Positions 3,979 through 6,242 of a stretch of DNA of 6,242 nucleotides are shown piece after piece (position 1 is the stretch's first letter; each line of letters opens with the position of its first letter). A program made the position numbers and the translations under genes. The stretch is from Chloroflexota bacterium (GTDB taxonomy: Bacteria > Chloroflexota > Anaerolineae > Anaerolineales > UBA4823): assembly GCA_030669775.1 (NCBI GenBank), contig DAOVCZ010000116.1, positions 1-6,242 of the forward strand. The letters are read 5' to 3'. Under the pieces are notes generated by a model that saw only the letters and a program-made list of their open reading frames with translations, was not told the origin of the DNA and made no database searches.

Positions 3979-6242
3979 TTCTCACTCTCCTTATCCTGCA
4001 GTAGTTCAAATAAACGGTTTGGACTGAGTGGCATCTCGAGAATCTCAAGATCATGATCAGGAAAGGCGTTTTCGATCGCCTGGGCGAAGAGTGCTGGGAC
4101 AGGGATGGCCCCAGCTTCGCCAACACCCTTGGTTCCCAGCGGATTGAGAGGGGAGCGAGTCTCGAAGTGTCCAACTTCCATCCGTGGGACTTCGCTGGCA
4201 GTGGGGATCAAATAATCGGCCAGTGATGCATTGAGCAGCTGTGCGTTTTCATCGAAAATGAGCTGTTCATAGTAAGAATTGCCGATACCCATTGCCACAC
4301 CGCCGTGGATTTGACCTTCCACGATCAGGGGGTTGATCACCGTACCGCAATCTTCAACGACGATATAACGCTTTATCTCGACCATCATGGTCTCGGGGTC
4401 GACTTCGATGATCATAGCGTGGACGCCAAAGGCAATTGCCCCATATTTGGGCCCGAAGTATGCGGTGGCTTCTAAACCTGGTTCTGTGCCGGGTTCCACT
4501 GCCCCGCGTAGAGGATTCGCTTCCGCTGCCAGTTCACCCAGACTAATTGATAGATGGGGGTTATCAGCAACACGCACATAACCATCCTCGAGTTCGAGTT
4601 CCTCTTCAGGTGTTTCAAGTAGTTTGCTGGCCAGCTTGAGCACCTTCTCCCGCACGATGGAGGCAGAGGCGTTAATAGCGTTGGCAGCCACCACAGATCC
4701 CCGGCTGGCGAATGTGCCTGTCCCCCAATGGAATTGAGCGGTATCTCCAGTGACCAGGTTCACATCTTTAATGTCCACTCCCAGCTGCTCAGCGACGACC
4801 TGAGCAAAGGCTGTAAAGTGGCCCTGACCCTGGGTGCCAACACCAGTCGCCACGTTGATTTTTCCACTGGCCTCGATGGTGATCCTGGCTCCTTCATAAG
4901 GGCCAACTCCGGTCGTTTCAACAAAGGGGACGATGCCGATGCCGACATGTTTGCCTTCCGCTCGTAATAGGGGTTGTTCTTCTTTGACAAACTGGTCATA
5001 GCCGATCATCCCAGCTGCCTTTTCCATGACCGGCTGATAATCTCCGCTGTCGAAGATCAGTGGTGAAAAAGCTTGGTCAATGATTTGCTGTTCGTACGGA
5101 AAAGCATCTGGAGGGATGAAATTGAGCTTTCGGATTTCCACAGGATCCATTTCAAGCTCTTTGGCAGCCAGGTCCAGCAAACGTTCTACTACAAAGATAC
5201 CCTGGGGACGTCCCGCGCCGCGGATCGGGGTGGTGATAATCTTGTTGGTGAACACCACATTGAGCTCGCTGTAATAATGCGGGACATCGTAGGCTCCCAT
5301 AGCATGGGATTCGGTGTTGAGGGGGAGAGTCAAGCCATAGGGATCGTAGGCACCAGAATCATGTAAGAAGGTGTGACTGACCCCAAGAATTTTTCCTTCA
5401 CGGGTAAGGATCATTTCGGCTTCATGCACCTGGCCGCGTTCCTGGGTGGTGGCAAAAAAGTTCTCATGGCGATCTTCAATCCATTTGATCGGTCGACCGA
5501 GTTGTATTGATATCCAGGGAATAAGCATCTCCTCTGGGTAAAACATCATCATCTTGGGACCGAAAGCACCACCGATAAATGGCGCGATGACCCTGACCTG
5601 GCTCTCGGAAAGGCCAAGCCGAGCGGCAAGACCATTCCGAATGGGGATCGGGGCTTGGGTTGTATCCCAGACAGTCAGGTGCCGGCTTTTCACGTCCCAA
5701 TCAGCGACGATGCCCCGGTTTTCCATTGCCGCGGCTGCACCTCGGTCGATTTCGATTCTGCGGCTGATAACCACCTCGGCTGTGGCTTTTGCCGCCTGGT
5801 AGTCTCCCTTACTCTGAATCATGTGAGCAGCCAGGTTTGACTCCAGGTCATCATGAACAAGAGGCGCGCCTGGATCGAGGGCATGCTCGATATCCGCAAC
5901 CACGTCCAGTGTGTCGAGATCGACGGAGATATCTTCGACCGCGTCTTCGGCAATGTAGCGACTCTCGGCGATAACCACGGCTATTGGTTCCCCAACGTGA
6001 CGAATTTTATCTTTCGCCAGGGGTACTTGTCTGCGGGAGTGGAAGGTGATATCTTCGACAGTTGGAGGAGGTGAAACCAAGGGGGGACCAGGCTGCCAAT
6101 CGTCTCCCATATCTTCAGCAGTGTAGACTGCTATCACTCCAGGTCGGTTTCTCGCTTGCGAGACATCGATCCCCTTCAGGTAAGCGTGAGCATAATCACT
6201 GCGCAAAAATGCGGCATGAAGCATGCCTGGTATGTTTACATC
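3975..6242 (-). CDS. Xanthine dehydrogenase family molybdopterin-binding large subunit (CoxL-like), 5' partial
   Basis: This is the catalytic subunit of a molybdenum hydroxylase that inserts water-derived oxygen into a substrate at a Mo-pterin centre in the cytoplasm. The frame is open to the window edge: six codons (DVNIPG) precede the Met at 6224, and the family motif runs DVNxPGMLHAAFLRS, so the true start lies outside. Numbering from that Met (749 residues): hammerhead domain about 1-105, first Mo-cofactor domain about 125-370 with GGAFGPK (218-224) and PIRGAGR (333-339), second about 390-710 with TQGQGHFT (464-471), GTGTFASRG (501-509) and GVGEAG (700-705), whose Glu703 is the expected catalytic base. 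The loop is not the cysteine-containing AYxCSFR of form I CO dehydrogenase; it resembles the AYRGAGR of form II-like enzymes of mostly unknown substrate. It overlaps the CoxG-like gene by four bases. FAD and 2Fe-2S subunits are not in the window. Confidence 0.95.
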   Translation of the reverse strand, partial: DVNIPGMLHAAFLRSDYAHAYLKGIDVSQARNRPGVIAVYTAEDMGDDWQPGPPLVSPPPTVEDITFHSRRQVPLAKDKIRHVGEPIAVVIAESRYIAEDAVEDISVDLDTLDVVADIEHALDPGAPLVHDDLESNLAAHMIQSKGDYQAAKATAEVVISRRIEIDRGAAAAMENRGIVADWDVKSRHLTVWDTTQAPIPIRNGLAARLGLSESQVRVIAPFIGGAFGPKMMMFYPEEMLIPWISIQLGRPIKWIEDRHENFFATTQERGQVHEAEMILTREGKILGVSHTFLHDSGAYDPYGLTLPLNTESHAMGAYDVPHYYSELNVVFTNKIITTPIRGAGRPQGIFVVERLLDLAAKELEMDPVEIRKLNFIPPDAFPYEQQIIDQAFSPLIFDSGDYQPVMEKAAGMIGYDQFVKEEQPLLRAEGKHVGIGIVPFVETTGVGPYEGARITIEASGKINVATGVGTQGQGHFTAFAQVVAEQLGVDIKDVNLVTGDTAQFHWGTGTFASRGSVVAANAINASASIVREKVLKLASKLLETPEEELELEDGYVRVADNPHLSISLGELAAEANPLRGAVEPGTEPGLEATAYFGPKYGAIAFGVHAMIIEVDPETMMVEIKRYIVVEDCGTVINPLIVEGQIHGGVAMGIGNSYYEQLIFDENAQLLNASLADYLIPTASEVPRMEVGHFETRSPLNPLGTKGVGEAGAIPVPALFAQAIENAFPDHDLEILEMPLSPNRLFELLQDKESEK

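Noticed and set aside
3950..4174. Minus-strand frame across the large-subunit/CoxG junction
   Set aside because: It overlaps the conserved GVGEAG-containing end of the large subunit and both coupled genes; no start signal supports it.
3975..6242. True CO dehydrogenase large subunit
   Set aside because: The AYxCSFR loop with its Cys, needed for the Mo-Cu centre, is absent; the loop is PIRGAGR.

Overview
The window is a compact bacterial stretch with every recognisable gene on the minus strand, so it reads biologically from base 6242 down to base 1. Two functional blocks are visible. The first (6242 to 3355) is the end of a molybdenum hydroxylase operon of the xanthine dehydrogenase / CO dehydrogenase type. 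It holds the large molybdopterin-binding subunit (5' end cut by the window edge), followed by a CoxG-like SRPBCC protein with a C-terminal membrane anchor; the two overlap by four bases. The second (3112 to 1) is an ABC importer of the BMP (basic membrane protein / PnrA-Med) class: a substrate-binding lipoprotein, a double-NBD ATPase, and the first 18 codons of what is probably the first permease.

The 239-base gap between the blocks carries the clearest regulatory DNA here. A near-consensus sigma-70 promoter (TTGACA, 17 bases, TAAAAT) points at the lipoprotein gene. One inverted repeat overlaps its -35 box and a second starts directly after its -10 box. A leader of about 110 bases follows, with a foldable stem-loop and a strong Shine-Dalgarno sequence. 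The 259-base gap between the lipoprotein and ATPase genes has two stem-loops, one with perfect 10-bp arms. This arrangement is expected to give much more binding protein than ATPase or permease.

Functionally, the layout suggests import of a small, probably nitrogen-heterocyclic compound (nucleoside, purine or similar, the usual ligands of BMP importers) beside an enzyme that hydroxylates such rings or a related substrate. The CoxG-like protein would bring the enzyme to the membrane. This link is inference from adjacency: the importer has its own promoter, and the enzyme's FAD and 2Fe-2S subunits lie outside the window if they exist. The hydroxylase has a PIRGAGR active-site loop, not the loop of true (form I) CO dehydrogenase, so it should not be annotated as a CO-oxidising enzyme.

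The organism is a bacterium of moderate GC content, with ATG and GTG starts and a lipobox-type lipoprotein. The protein style reminds me of Chloroflexota (Anaerolineae-like) genomes, but this is a weak impression. I see no mobile element, CRISPR array, tRNA or rRNA, and no broken gene. The regions are unusual in regulation and gene pairing, but I do not see evidence for a wholly new kind of system.
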